From positions 1-64,000 of the forward strand of contig JABLUY010000192.1 of the NCBI GenBank assembly GCA_013306675.1: DNA of 64,000 nucleotides. The letters are read 5' to 3'. Of the stretch, positions 39,472 through 48,688 are shown in pieces. A program made the translations under genes and the position numbers. Positions within the stretch are counted from its first letter, which is position 1. The number at the start of each line of letters is the position of its first letter. The stretch is from Thraustochytrium sp. TN22. Lineage: Eukaryota > Sar > Bigyra > Thraustochytrida > Thraustochytriidae. Below the pieces are notes generated by a model that ran no database searches, was not told the origin of the DNA, and saw only the letters and a list, made by a program, of their open reading frames with translations.

Positions 39472-42400
39472 TTATGTATCGCGAGAGAGGGACGCCACCT
39501 GCGAAGCCGACGCCTTCGTCAGCGGGTGCGCCGCGCCCAGCTTGGACCGACGCGTCGCCAGCGCCAGCGCCGCGAGCGACACGTCGTGCGTCGCCTCAGC
39601 GACGTAGTACTGCGAGGCGGCCGTATCTGGGTGGTCCGAACCCAAGCACGCCTCACGGATGGCCAGCGAACGCTGCAAAGACGCAACAGCATCCCCATCG
39701 CGACCGAGACCCAGCAACGCCCGGCCCTGGGCGAGATACGCAAAGCCAACACGCGGGTGCTCCGCGTCCGCACCGAAGGTCTCCGTGAAAATCTCCAGGG
39801 CACTCACAGCGAATGGGAGCGCCTCTCCGAAGCGGGCGAGGTCGCAGAGAGTCAGCGCGATGTTGCGGCGCGTATTCGCAACGTCAGCGTGCGTCGGCCC
39901 GAGCTGCTCCACTTGTTGCTCCAGCACCTCGTTGAACTGCGCCAGCGCCGCATCGTACTGGCCCATGTCCCGCAGCACCCTGGCGATTTCGTGTTTCGTT
40001 GCCAGGACGGACGGGTGCGTCGGCCCGAGCTGCTCCACAAATTGCTCCAGCACCTCGTTGAACTGCGCCAGCGCCGCCTCGTGCTGGCCCATGTCCTGCA
40101 GCACTTGGGCGATGTTGAACTTCGTCGCCAGCACTGACGCGTGCGTCGGCCCGAGCTGCTCCACTTGTTGCTCCAGCACCTCGTTGAACTGCGCCAGCGC
40201 CGCCTCGTACTGGCCCATGTTCCGCAGCACCCTGGCGATTTCGTGTTTCGTTGCCAGGACGGACGGGTGCGTCGGCCCGAGCTGCTCCACAAATTGCTCC
40301 AGCACCTCGTTGAACTGCGCCAGCGCCGCCTCGTGCTGGCCCATGTCCTGCAGCACTTGGGCGATGTTGAACTTCGTCGCCAGCACGGACGGGTGCGTCG
40401 GCCCGAGCTGCTCCACTTGTTGCTCCAGCACCTCGTTGAACTGCGCCAGCGCCGCCTCGTACTGGCCCATGTCCCGCAGCACCCTGGCGATTTCGTGATT
40501 CGTTGCCAGGACGGACGGGTGCGTCGGCCCGAGCTGCTCCAAAAATCGCTCCAGCACCTCGTTGAACTGCGCCAGCGCCGCCTCGTACTGGCCCATGTCC
40601 TGCAGCACTTGGGCGATGTTGAACTTCGTCGCCAGCACTGACGGGTGCGTCGGCCCGAGCTGCTCCACTTGTTGCTCCAGCACCTCGTTGAACTGCGCCA
40701 GCGCCGCCTCGTACTGGCCCATGTCCTGCAGCAGGCCGGCGATGTTGGCCTTCGTCGGCAGCACGTCAGGGTGCGTCGGCCCGAGCTGGTCCACAATTTG
40801 CTCCAGCACCTCGTTGAACTGCGCCAGCGCCGCCTCGTACTGGCCCATGGCCGGCAGCAGGCCGGCGATGTTGCGCTTCGTTAGCAGCACGTCAGGGTGC
40901 GTCGGCCCGAGCTGGTCCACAAATTGCTCCAGCACCTCGTTGAACTGCGCCAGCGCCGCCTCGTACTGGCCCATGTCCTGCAGCACGCTGGCGATGTTGG
41001 CCTTCGTTAGCAGCACGTCAGGGTGCGTCGGCCCGAGCTGGTCCACAAATTGCTCCAGCACCTCGTTGAACTGCGCCAGCGCCGCCTCGTACTGGCCCAT
41101 GTCCTGCAGCACGCTGGCGATGTTGGCCTTCGTTAGCAGCACGTCAGGGTGCGTCGGCCCGAGCTGCTGCACTAGATGCTCCAGCACCTCGTTGAACTGC
41201 GCCAGCGCCGCCTCGTACTGGCCCATGTCCGGCAGCACGCCGGCGATGGTGTCCTTCGTTAGCAGCACGTCAGGGTGCGTCGGCCCGAGCTGCTCCACGC
41301 GTTGCTCCAGCACCTCGTTGAACTGCGCCAGCGCCGCCTCGTACTGGCCCATGGCCCCCAGCACCCTGGCGATTTCGTGCTTCGTCATCAGTACGTCCGG
41401 GTGCGTCGGCCCGAGCTGCTCCACGCTTTGCTCCAGCACCTCGTTGAACTGCGTCAGCGCCGCCTCGTACTGGCCCATGTCCAGCAGCAGGACGGCGATG
41501 TTGTGCTTCGTCGTCATGACGTCAGGGTGGGTGGGTCTTTGCTTGGTCAACAAGATCTCGAGCGACTGCCGGTAGAGGTCGAGGGCGTCCTCGTAGCGAC
41601 CTTGGTCTTTCAGCAGCCAGGCGACGTTGTGCATGAGAACTGCCACCCCTAAAGTCTTTCCTTCGCTCTGAACGCGAGAGGCCACGATGCGCCGCCCGGT
41701 TTGTGCGAGCCAGAAGCGCAGCTGCTCGAGCACGACGCCGTTGAGGTGGTGGAAGCCGCCGGGCAGGGCTTGGACGGCCTCCGTGATCATCTCGCGATCG
41801 GCATCGGCGTGGCAGTCGGCGTTGGCGAGGTCGAACTTGGAGAGCGCCTTGGTGACAGCGTCGGGAGTCTCATCCTCCATGAGCTGAACGAAGCGCTGGT
41901 CCTGGCCCGGCGCGAAGATGAGCTCGAGGGCCTTGCCGCAGTTGACGGCGCCGTAGACCTCCCAGACGCACCACATGCGCGTGAGGGGCGTGGGGTTGTC
42001 CCACTTGTCGAAGAAGATGAGGCGTTCGTCGAAGCGCTCGATGGCGGCGTGGAGGCCGCGCGTGAGGAGGTCGTCGCGCTGCTGGCGGATTTCGGGCGAG
42101 AGGTCTGCGTCCTTGTTGGCGAGCTTGGGCTGGTTGGCGCAGAAGATGTCGAGCCAGACGAAGGTGGTGCGGAGGTTCCTGCGCTGATTGGTGTAGTGCG
42201 CTACGATGGCTTGGACGAGTTCGCCGAAGCTGCACATGCGCGCTTGGCTGACGAAGGCGCCGTCGAAGGGCTTGCCGACGAGGTCGTCGGCCTCCTCCAG
42301 CAGGACGTCGAGGTAGAAGAGGCTGTCGCGAAGGGTGTCGGCGAGCACAAGGTGTTCGCAGACGTCTTCGATGGTCCAGTTGGCCCTGTCCTTGGGCGTG

Positions 42401-42885
42401 GCTTGGTGGGGTGAGAAGAGGACTTGGCCGTTCACGTAGGCGACGTTGCCCTTGAGCTTACCATCGGCGCGGGCTCGCCGAACCGCGGCGGTGCAGCCGG
42501 CTTTGGCAGTGCCCGTCTTGTTTCCCCTGTTGTCGGTGGCGTCGACATTCTCCGTGAGCACGTAGAGATCGACGCCCTGCGCGCGTTCGCCGTCGAGGAT
42601 GCCTTGCCAGATGGCCTGCAGCGCGGCGACGCTGAGTCCGCGGTACCACACGATGTCGTTGCTCAAGTCGTCCACCTTGTCCTCGGGCTGCTGCTGCAGC
42701 TGCAGCTGCTGCACTGCCTGCAGGCTCGCCCTGGCGGCGCTGGATGCGCGCCGCGCCACCGCGCCGGTCGCGCCGCTGGCGCGCCGCGCGAGGCGACCGA
42801 GGCTCTTTCGCGCGCTGCGCCGCATGCTGTCGCCGCCGCTCCCCCCCCGCTCCCCTGGTGTCGCGTGCCTCCCGCTCGCCTTCAA
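39472..42885 (-). CDS. large protein: TIR-like-looking N-terminal domain plus TPR (kinesin-light-chain-like) repeats
   Basis: The gene encodes 1137 residues, starting at 42885. After a basic, Gln-rich N-terminus (about 1-70) comes a globular part (about 75-410) with NDIVWYRGLSVAALQAIW, TTFVWLDIFCANQP and DNPTPLTRMWCVWEVYGAV. This combination is seen in many protist TPR proteins and resembles a TIR-like or related signalling fold; that is from memory. Residues about 418-1005 are 14 TPR units of 42 residues with consensus MGQYEAALAQFNEVLEQ, QLGPTHPDVLLTK, followed by two or three degenerate units. No NB-ARC or other NTPase motif lies between the two parts. TPR stacks of this type bind protein partners. 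Repeats 8-14 alternate between two subtypes, giving a 252-bp higher-order period. Confidence 0.85.
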   Translation of the reverse strand: MKASGRHATPGERGGSGGDSMRRSARKSLGRLARRASGATGAVARRASSAARASLQAVQQLQLQQQPEDKVDDLSNDIVWYRGLSVAALQAIWQGILDGERAQGVDLYVLTENVDATDNRGNKTGTAKAGCTAAVRRARADGKLKGNVAYVNGQVLFSPHQATPKDRANWTIEDVCEHLVLADTLRDSLFYLDVLLEEADDLVGKPFDGAFVSQARMCSFGELVQAIVAHYTNQRRNLRTTFVWLDIFCANQPKLANKDADLSPEIRQQRDDLLTRGLHAAIERFDERLIFFDKWDNPTPLTRMWCVWEVYGAVNCGKALELIFAPGQDQRFVQLMEDETPDAVTKALSKFDLANADCHADADREMITEAVQALPGGFHHLNGVVLEQLRFWLAQTGRRIVASRVQSEGKTLGVAVLMHNVAWLLKDQGRYEDALDLYRQSLEILLTKQRPTHPDVMTTKHNIAVLLLDMGQYEAALTQFNEVLEQSVEQLGPTHPDVLMTKHEIARVLGAMGQYEAALAQFNEVLEQRVEQLGPTHPDVLLTKDTIAGVLPDMGQYEAALAQFNEVLEHLVQQLGPTHPDVLLTKANIASVLQDMGQYEAALAQFNEVLEQFVDQLGPTHPDVLLTKANIASVLQDMGQYEAALAQFNEVLEQFVDQLGPTHPDVLLTKRNIAGLLPAMGQYEAALAQFNEVLEQIVDQLGPTHPDVLPTKANIAGLLQDMGQYEAALAQFNEVLEQQVEQLGPTHPSVLATKFNIAQVLQDMGQYEAALAQFNEVLERFLEQLGPTHPSVLATNHEIARVLRDMGQYEAALAQFNEVLEQQVEQLGPTHPSVLATKFNIAQVLQDMGQHEAALAQFNEVLEQFVEQLGPTHPSVLATKHEIARVLRNMGQYEAALAQFNEVLEQQVEQLGPTHASVLATKFNIAQVLQDMGQHEAALAQFNEVLEQFVEQLGPTHPSVLATKHEIARVLRDMGQYDAALAQFNEVLEQQVEQLGPTHADVANTRRNIALTLCDLARFGEALPFAVSALEIFTETFGADAEHPRVGFAYLAQGRALLGLGRDGDAVASLQRSLAIREACLGSDHPDTAASQYYVAEATHDVSLAALALATRRSKLGAAHPLTKASASQVASLSRDT
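39868..41634 (-). repeat. 126-bp coding tandem repeats (14 TPR units)
   Basis: Fourteen 42-codon units are present. Many neighbouring units differ at only a few bases. The seven C-terminal units (about 39868-40752) alternate between an NIAQVLQDM type and an EIARVLRDM type. Opposite-strand frames stay open through the array because of the 126-bp periodicity and should not be read as genes. Confidence 0.95.
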
Positions 42886-43093
42886 GTTGCTGGTCTGGTG
42901 CTGCAGTGGTCGCGGCGCGTGCGGCGGCCTGCCGGCACGCGCGGTGGCATTGCACTGTGGTAGCTGTGGTCGGCGAGGTAGTAGTTAACTCCGTTGTTTT
43001 GTTGCACTGGCAGGGGCCAAGTCGAGAATAGCGTGATGCGAAGTCATCAAATCGGTTTACGCTAACGTTAGTTGCTCTCGAGCAGCCGGCCGG

Positions 43094-44112
43094 TCCGATG
43101 CTGCCAAAGCCGCCGTCGGCGCGGTCGGTGGTGTCGCTGAAGGCGTCCGTCTCCTCCGCGAGCATGTGGTACTGGCGGCGGGGCACGAGCTGGGCGATGC
43201 GGCACGGGAGCTCGAGGTCGGGGGCGGCCGGGTCAGTCTTGTCGAGCGCGACGATGAGGTTGCCCCTGCAGTCCGGGTCGATGATGCCGGTGTTGCTGGC
43301 GAGGCTGAAGGGCGTCTTGGAGGTGGAGGAGCGCGGGTGGATCTCGGCGCAGAGGCCGTCGGCGGGCTTCACCTGCACACCGGAGTCGTAAAAGGTGACG
43401 CCTTGAGCTTCTTGAACACCGTCAGGTCCCAGCCGATGTCGGACGCGCGGTTCTTGGATGGCAAGACGGCGTCATCGGCAGTCCTCTTGAAACGGAAGCG
43501 GCCGAGGGGGCGGTAATGGCGCTTGAGGTGACCGTCAACGGGATGGGCACCAGGTCCCACTTGGAAGCGCGAGGCCGCTGCGTCGGCGGCTGCGTCGGCG
43601 GCTGCTCGTCGGGGCCGCTTTCGTCGCGGCTCGTCGTTGTCGTCGTCGGCGGCGGTGGCGGTGGCGGCGGTGGTGGCGGCGACGGCGATGCCTTGGGGCA
43701 CGTTGTCCACCCCGTCGTCGTCATCGGCGTGGGCGTAAGGATCGCCAGCGGTGTCGTAGACTTCCGAGCTGTCGTCGTCCGAGAGGAACTCGAACTCCAT
43801 CTCCTCCTCCTCCTGTTCGTCGTCGTCGTCGTCGTCGTCGTCGTTAGCGGCGGGCGCGCCGTCGTCATTGCGTTCCTCCTCATCCTCGTCGTCGTCACAG
43901 ATGAATCCAGCGCCGTCCTCGCCGTCGATGAGGTAGTTTTTGTTGCAGGCAGACGCCACAGGAGGAGCACTCGACGCTGTCGGGCGGGGACAGTGCTCCC
44001 GATTATGTTGCTCTTCTACCAAGCAAGGGGTCGGTGTATCAGTACCAGCAGCATCAAGTCTTTGACACTCTCTCTCACAGCTCGATGCAAGCTTTCGGAT
44101 GTTGGCTCTCAA
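43094..44112 (-). CDS. dUTPase-like protein with acidic N-terminal extension, frame not continuous
   Basis: dUTPase hydrolyses dUTP to dUMP and keeps uracil out of DNA. The N-terminal 150 residues are acidic Asp/Glu runs, partly encoded by GTC triplet repeats, followed by a basic EPRRKRPRRAAADAAAD cluster that could direct it to the nucleus. The conserved motifs follow: ASDIGWDLTVFKKLK (motif 1 region), then in a different frame GVQVKPADGLCAEIHPRSST (motif 2), SNTGIIDPDCRGNLIVAL (motif 3, catalytic Asp region), ELPCRIAQLV (motif 4) and DRADGGFGSIG (motif 5). The two parts do not lie in one frame, and no stop codon closely follows motif 5. A small intron, sequence errors or genuine decay are all possible. 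The start at 44112 is the first ATG, with 43800 (MEFEFLSDDD) as an alternative. Confidence 0.65.
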
Positions 44113-44261
44113 AGGCAGTTGTCAAAAAGTACGACTCCTCTTTGCACAATCTTTGCAGCAAATTTTCTTGATCACAAGACATTATCTGCTCCGCCCCTCC
44201 TTGACGCCTTACCGGTCACCCTTTTCACATCATCAGGCTCTCCTCTCGGCTAACTACTACA

Positions 44262-47200
44262 CTACAAGGCAAGCTTGCAGCGGCAGAGTGGGCAGTGCCC
44301 GCCATTCAGCAGGCAGGCCGTCTCGAGGTCCTCCTCATGGAAAAAGCCGTGGCACTGCGTGCACTTGAGGATGGGGACCACATCCGGCATGATGTTCTTG
44401 AAGAACTGCCAGCGGCGAGCCGGCGAAGGCCAGCGGATGACAAAGACCTCATCAAAGGGCGTCTGCTTGAGCACGCGCTTCGGCACAGCCATGGGCGCGT
44501 ACCGCGCGGCCTCGTGGTGGCCAAAGTCGCGCTCGAACATGTAGACCGAAAAGGCGCTGTCGGCAACGCCAGCCGGCGCGCGGCGAGGCGCGTCGTCGAA
44601 GCTAATGCGGTCCACCCCGGGCGCCTTGGCCTCATCGTCCTCGTCCTCGTCCTCACCGCTATTGTTGCTGCCCTCAGGCCCGGCCGAGCCGGCCGGCTCG
44701 GAGCGCAGCAGCGCATAGGCCTCCTCGTCGGAGAGCGAGGGCTCCGGGACGAACTCGACCAGCGGCAGCAGGTCGAAGGACTTGAGCGAGCGAATGAACG
44801 GGTGCGCGCACTGCACACAGCAGTCAGCCGTTGCGCCAGCACCCGAGGCGTTGATGAGCGGGTTCGTTGTGGAGCACCGGTAGCAAATCACGTGCTGGTC
44901 CTCGCGGTCCGAGAACGGCTTGGACTGGATCAGCATCGTCTCCAGGTCGATCTGCGGCAGCCAGGACTCCGGCACGCGCAGGTGGCCGAGCTTGTCAAAG
45001 GCATGCCGCGCTAGCTTGTACGCGCCAAACGCCTCACCCTCCTTGCCCACGGCCCACAGCACGGCCGCGCGCGAGACCCCATACGGCGCGCGCGGACCCA
45101 TGGCGTTCAGCAAAAAGCGCCCCGCGTTGAAGACCGCCTCCGGCTCCAGCGACGAGAACGGCTCGTCCGTGTACCGCGAGATGACACCGTACGCAAAGTA
45201 CTGGCGCGCCAGCGACCGAAAGTGCTCACAGGCGCGCAGGTGCGCCTCCTGCGCCTTGGCGGCGACAACGCCGTGCTGCGTGGGCTCTTCCTCGCCGAGG
45301 CGCGCCGCCACCTCGGCCAGCGCCAGTTTCTCCTCTGACAGCAGCCACAGGTAGTACGCCGCGTCGTCGAAGCGCTGCTCGGTGATGGCGGACTGCGAGA
45401 GCTCCTTGAGCAGCAGCATGGACTTCTCCGGCCGGTTCGCCTTCTTGAAAGCCACCTGAGCCTCGTCGAAGCGGTCGTGCTCCGCCAGCCACTGCGCATA
45501 CGGCAGGTAGACGTCCTCGGCGTACTTGTTGCCGTGCTGCGCCGACAGCAGAAAGGCGTCGTCCCACCGGTTCAGCGCCACGTGCAACTTCATCAGGCTC
45601 TGCACGTCGTTCATCTTCAGGTAGACCTCCTTGGCGTACTGGTGATGGCCGTGCGCGCGAAAGACGTCGGCGCACTTGCGCAGCGAGGCTGTCTCCTTGA
45701 CGTCAATCATGCGCGCCACTTCGATGAGCTCGTCCAGCATGCTGGCGTCGCTCACGATGCGGATCGCCTTGTCGTACATGCCGGCGGCGCAGTACATCTC
45801 CGAGGCCAGCTTCGCGTTGCCCGTTTCCTCGGCCCACTCGCCCTGCCGCTGGATCAGCTCGCGCACGTTCACGTTGTCCGTGCCGGCCGCAAACGTCTTG
45901 GCCTCCTCCCAGCGCCGCAGGTCCGAAAACATGTCCACAGCGCGGTCTGCGTGGCCCACCTTGGCGTAGAGCTTGGCCGCCTCCTGGAAGCGACCCTGGT
46001 ACGCCAGCACCATGGCCAGGTGCAGGCCCTGCTGCTTCTGGCGTGCCTCCTTCTCACCCTTGGCGGCGGTAGTGCTCTGCTCAGCCTCGCCCTCGCCCTC
46101 GCCCAGCGCCGCAGTAAGCTCGCCCCTACGGTCGTGCTCGATTGAGTTGATGAGCTCAATGTACTTGAGATCACGCACGCGGATGAAGGCGCGCCGGGCG
46201 ATGTCCAGCTGCAGGTCCTGGAGCGCCGTGAGCCCAAAGAAACGCCAATCCGACTCCGTCACGCCCAGACACGCCACGCGGTACGCGTTCTCGTAGTCGC
46301 GCGCGTCCAGATAGCGGTACAGCGAGGCGCTCTGTGGCACGTCCACGGTCTCCATGGCCTGCTCCTGCAGCGAGAAGATCTTCGACCCCTTGAAGCCCAC
46401 CACAATGCCGTCCAGGGGCTGCCGGTGTACCGGGAAGGCGCCCGTCTTGATCGTCAGCGACCCGCACCCCGAATAGCACAGCATGTCCTCGAACTCTGAG
46501 TTCCACGCCACGCTCCACGCGTTCTTGTCCGAGAACACCTCCTCTTGCGACTCCAGGTCGTAGACGACGCAGTCTCCCTTGCCGTCCACCACCGCCAGCT
46601 TGTTGCGCGACTGGCTCAGGTCCAGGCAACGAATCGTGTCGCGGTGCTTGATGAGCTGGATTGGAAACGGGTTGTCCACGAAGAGCCGCAAGACGACGCC
46701 GTTCTTGAGGCCCACCAGCAGACCCTCCTGGCCGGCCGGCCCGCCCACGACCTTCATGTACCGGATCATGGACTCCATCTTCCACTCCTTCTCCTTGCGC
46801 CCGCCAAAGTCGAACATCTGCAGCTTCTTGTCGTGGCACAGAATCACATGCTGCGACGTGACCACCAACAGGTTGCACTCCAGCGACTGCTGGATCTTGT
46901 CGCGTACGCGGTACCGCAGGTCAAAGGGGTCCGCGTCGTTCGTCAGCTCGTAAATCACAATCTTGTCGGGCTGCTGCACGGCGAGCCGATTCTTGTACAG
47001 CGCCACCTTCTTGACGTAGTCCCGCGACTTGATGCGCACCTTCTGGTCCGAGATCAGGTGCTGCACCACGACGTCCGTCATGCCCTCCACGTAGGCGAAG
47101 CGGTCTTGGTACAGGCCGTTCACTGGCGGGAAACTCAGCTTGTGCATGCTCAGCGCGCCGCTATTGCTGCCCACCGCCACGGCGCTCTGGCCTGGCTGGC

Positions 47201-48014
47201 CCTTGCTCACCCAGCACCAGTCATCCGTCTCCGCCACCTCCGTCAGCCGGATGCCGTCGCGCGAGTACAGCGTCACACGCCGATCCGCGCCGCCCACCAG
47301 CAGGTAGCTCCCGTTCTCCACGTACGAGAGCGTGCACGGGTCAAAGTCCAGCTTGCGATCCTTGCCCAGCTGCAGCCCACTCACCTGGTAGAAGGAGAGC
47401 GTTGCATCCCAGCCCCCGACCGCCAGCACCGGCACCTGGTCGCTGCGCGCCGGGTGCCACGCCAAGGCCCACACCGGCGCGTTCCGCTCGATGCTCACCT
47501 TCTCCTGGCCCGTCTGATCGCGGATGCTCACTTGCCCGCTCTGCAGCCCGAGCGCCAGGTGCTGCCCGTCCTGCGTCCAGTCGCAACACAGGATGCGCGA
47601 CCCCACGCGCGTGCGCGTCACGGACTTCTCCTCCGGCACGCACAGCCCGAAGTCATTCGCCGTACAGCTCGCCAGCTGCTTCGTCACCGGGTTGAAGCGC
47701 ACCTTTTGGATCGTGTCCGAGTGCGAGTACTTGAGCACGCCCTCCGCCTTGGCCGTCCAGATGATCACCGTGTTGTCCGCGCCGCCCGATGCGAAGTTGT
47801 CCCCGTCGCTCGCGTAGTCCACCGTGTACACGCAGTCCTTGTGCGACTTGAGCGAGTGCACCAGCTCGCCCGTCGCCGCCTCGTACACGAGCACGCGGCT
47901 CCCGGCGGCCGCCACCAGCCGCGACCCGTCCGGGCTGAACGCCACATCCCAGATCGTGCTCTTTTGCCCGTCGCGCTCCGGCACCTGGTCGCTCCACCAG
48001 CACGACGCCCGCAT
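44262..48014 (-). CDS. IFT122: intraflagellar transport protein 122 (IFT-A subunit)
   Basis: IFT122 is a core subunit of the IFT-A complex, which drives retrograde transport in cilia and flagella and entry of membrane proteins. The 1250 residues begin MRASCWWSDQVPERDGQKST and run directly into WD40 repeats (STIWDVAFSPDGSRLVAAAG, YTVDYASDGDNFASGGADNT, CDWTQDGQHLALGLQSGQ), forming the two N-terminal beta propellers to about residue 560. TPR-like helical repeats follow (YLDARDYENAYRVACLGVTE, RFQEAAKLYAKVGHADRAVD). The C-terminus carries two Cys motifs of zinc-ribbon type: CYRCSTTNP with CCVQCAHPF, and CTQCHGFFHEEDLE with CPLCRCKL. The length is typical of the family (about 1200). One uninterrupted exon. 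It is direct evidence that the organism has a flagellated stage. It is divergent from the gene at 48689. Confidence 0.97.
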   Translation of the reverse strand: MRASCWWSDQVPERDGQKSTIWDVAFSPDGSRLVAAAGSRVLVYEAATGELVHSLKSHKDCVYTVDYASDGDNFASGGADNTVIIWTAKAEGVLKYSHSDTIQKVRFNPVTKQLASCTANDFGLCVPEEKSVTRTRVGSRILCCDWTQDGQHLALGLQSGQVSIRDQTGQEKVSIERNAPVWALAWHPARSDQVPVLAVGGWDATLSFYQVSGLQLGKDRKLDFDPCTLSYVENGSYLLVGGADRRVTLYSRDGIRLTEVAETDDWCWVSKGQPGQSAVAVGSNSGALSMHKLSFPPVNGLYQDRFAYVEGMTDVVVQHLISDQKVRIKSRDYVKKVALYKNRLAVQQPDKIVIYELTNDADPFDLRYRVRDKIQQSLECNLLVVTSQHVILCHDKKLQMFDFGGRKEKEWKMESMIRYMKVVGGPAGQEGLLVGLKNGVVLRLFVDNPFPIQLIKHRDTIRCLDLSQSRNKLAVVDGKGDCVVYDLESQEEVFSDKNAWSVAWNSEFEDMLCYSGCGSLTIKTGAFPVHRQPLDGIVVGFKGSKIFSLQEQAMETVDVPQSASLYRYLDARDYENAYRVACLGVTESDWRFFGLTALQDLQLDIARRAFIRVRDLKYIELINSIEHDRRGELTAALGEGEGEAEQSTTAAKGEKEARQKQQGLHLAMVLAYQGRFQEAAKLYAKVGHADRAVDMFSDLRRWEEAKTFAAGTDNVNVRELIQRQGEWAEETGNAKLASEMYCAAGMYDKAIRIVSDASMLDELIEVARMIDVKETASLRKCADVFRAHGHHQYAKEVYLKMNDVQSLMKLHVALNRWDDAFLLSAQHGNKYAEDVYLPYAQWLAEHDRFDEAQVAFKKANRPEKSMLLLKELSQSAITEQRFDDAAYYLWLLSEEKLALAEVAARLGEEEPTQHGVVAAKAQEAHLRACEHFRSLARQYFAYGVISRYTDEPFSSLEPEAVFNAGRFLLNAMGPRAPYGVSRAAVLWAVGKEGEAFGAYKLARHAFDKLGHLRVPESWLPQIDLETMLIQSKPFSDREDQHVICYRCSTTNPLINASGAGATADCCVQCAHPFIRSLKSFDLLPLVEFVPEPSLSDEEAYALLRSEPAGSAGPEGSNNSGEDEDEDDEAKAPGVDRISFDDAPRRAPAGVADSAFSVYMFERDFGHHEAARYAPMAVPKRVLKQTPFDEVFVIRWPSPARRWQFFKNIMPDVVPILKCTQCHGFFHEEDLETACLLNGGHCPLCRCKLAL

Positions 48015-48688
48015 CCTGCCGCGCCGATGCCGAGGGCGACCAACTCAATCGATCGATCGATCGATCCACCAATGCGTTCGACCTCGCCCTGCCCGGCCCG
48101 AAGTCCTCGCCCTCGCCAACCGCCCTATTCCCCGGACCAACGGTCTTCCGCTCCCGCTCCGCCACTGCGCGGGCCACTACGCCAGCCACTGCGTTGAGGC
48201 ATGCTACTAGCATCGCTCCACCTCAGTTAGCGAGCCCGCCGCCGGCGCGGCCTCGATCAAACCTCCTGCTTGTCAACGTAGCGGGGGCCGACGGGCTGGC
48301 CGCCGGCGCGAGGGCCCTCCGCGACGGTCGCCGTGTGCCGCGGAGAGGCGCCCGACTTCGGGTCCGAGTCCGAGCTGGCCGCCGCCCCGAGCCTCTGGGC
48401 TGAGCTGAGCGGCCTCAAAGGGGGGAGCAAGGATACCCTCCAACAGGTGAGATGGCCGAGGCACGGGTTATCAAGTCAAAGGTCGCCAACTTGGGGAGCT
48501 TCGAGGAGGAGGAGTAGTACTCGGACTCCGAAGAAAGCGGGAGGACCTGGAGGTCCGCGCCGCTTGACGAGACCACGGGCCAGGCCTGCGCGGCTGCTGC
48601 AGGCTCGCGCGATGCGCTCGCCGAGGACGCCGACGCCCGGCGGCGCGACCGAAGCTAGCAGCTCGCCGCAGCCCCCCCCCCGCCGACG
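48015..48688. other. divergent promoter region of IFT122 and the TMTC-like gene
   Basis: Contains four to five ATCG units (about 48049-48066), 35 bases upstream of the IFT122 start. The rest is GC-rich leader of the downstream gene. No gene is supported. Confidence 0.5.

Noticed and set aside
40562-41575. 337-codon plus-strand ORF opposite the TPR array (Cys/Ser-rich repeats)
   Set aside because: It is the antisense of the 126-bp TPR repeats. Any frame free of stops in one unit stays open through all, so it carries no coding evidence.
46545-48197. 550-codon plus-strand ORF opposite IFT122
   Set aside because: It lies wholly antisense to a well-supported gene and is Arg/His-rich, typical of a shadow frame in GC-rich DNA.
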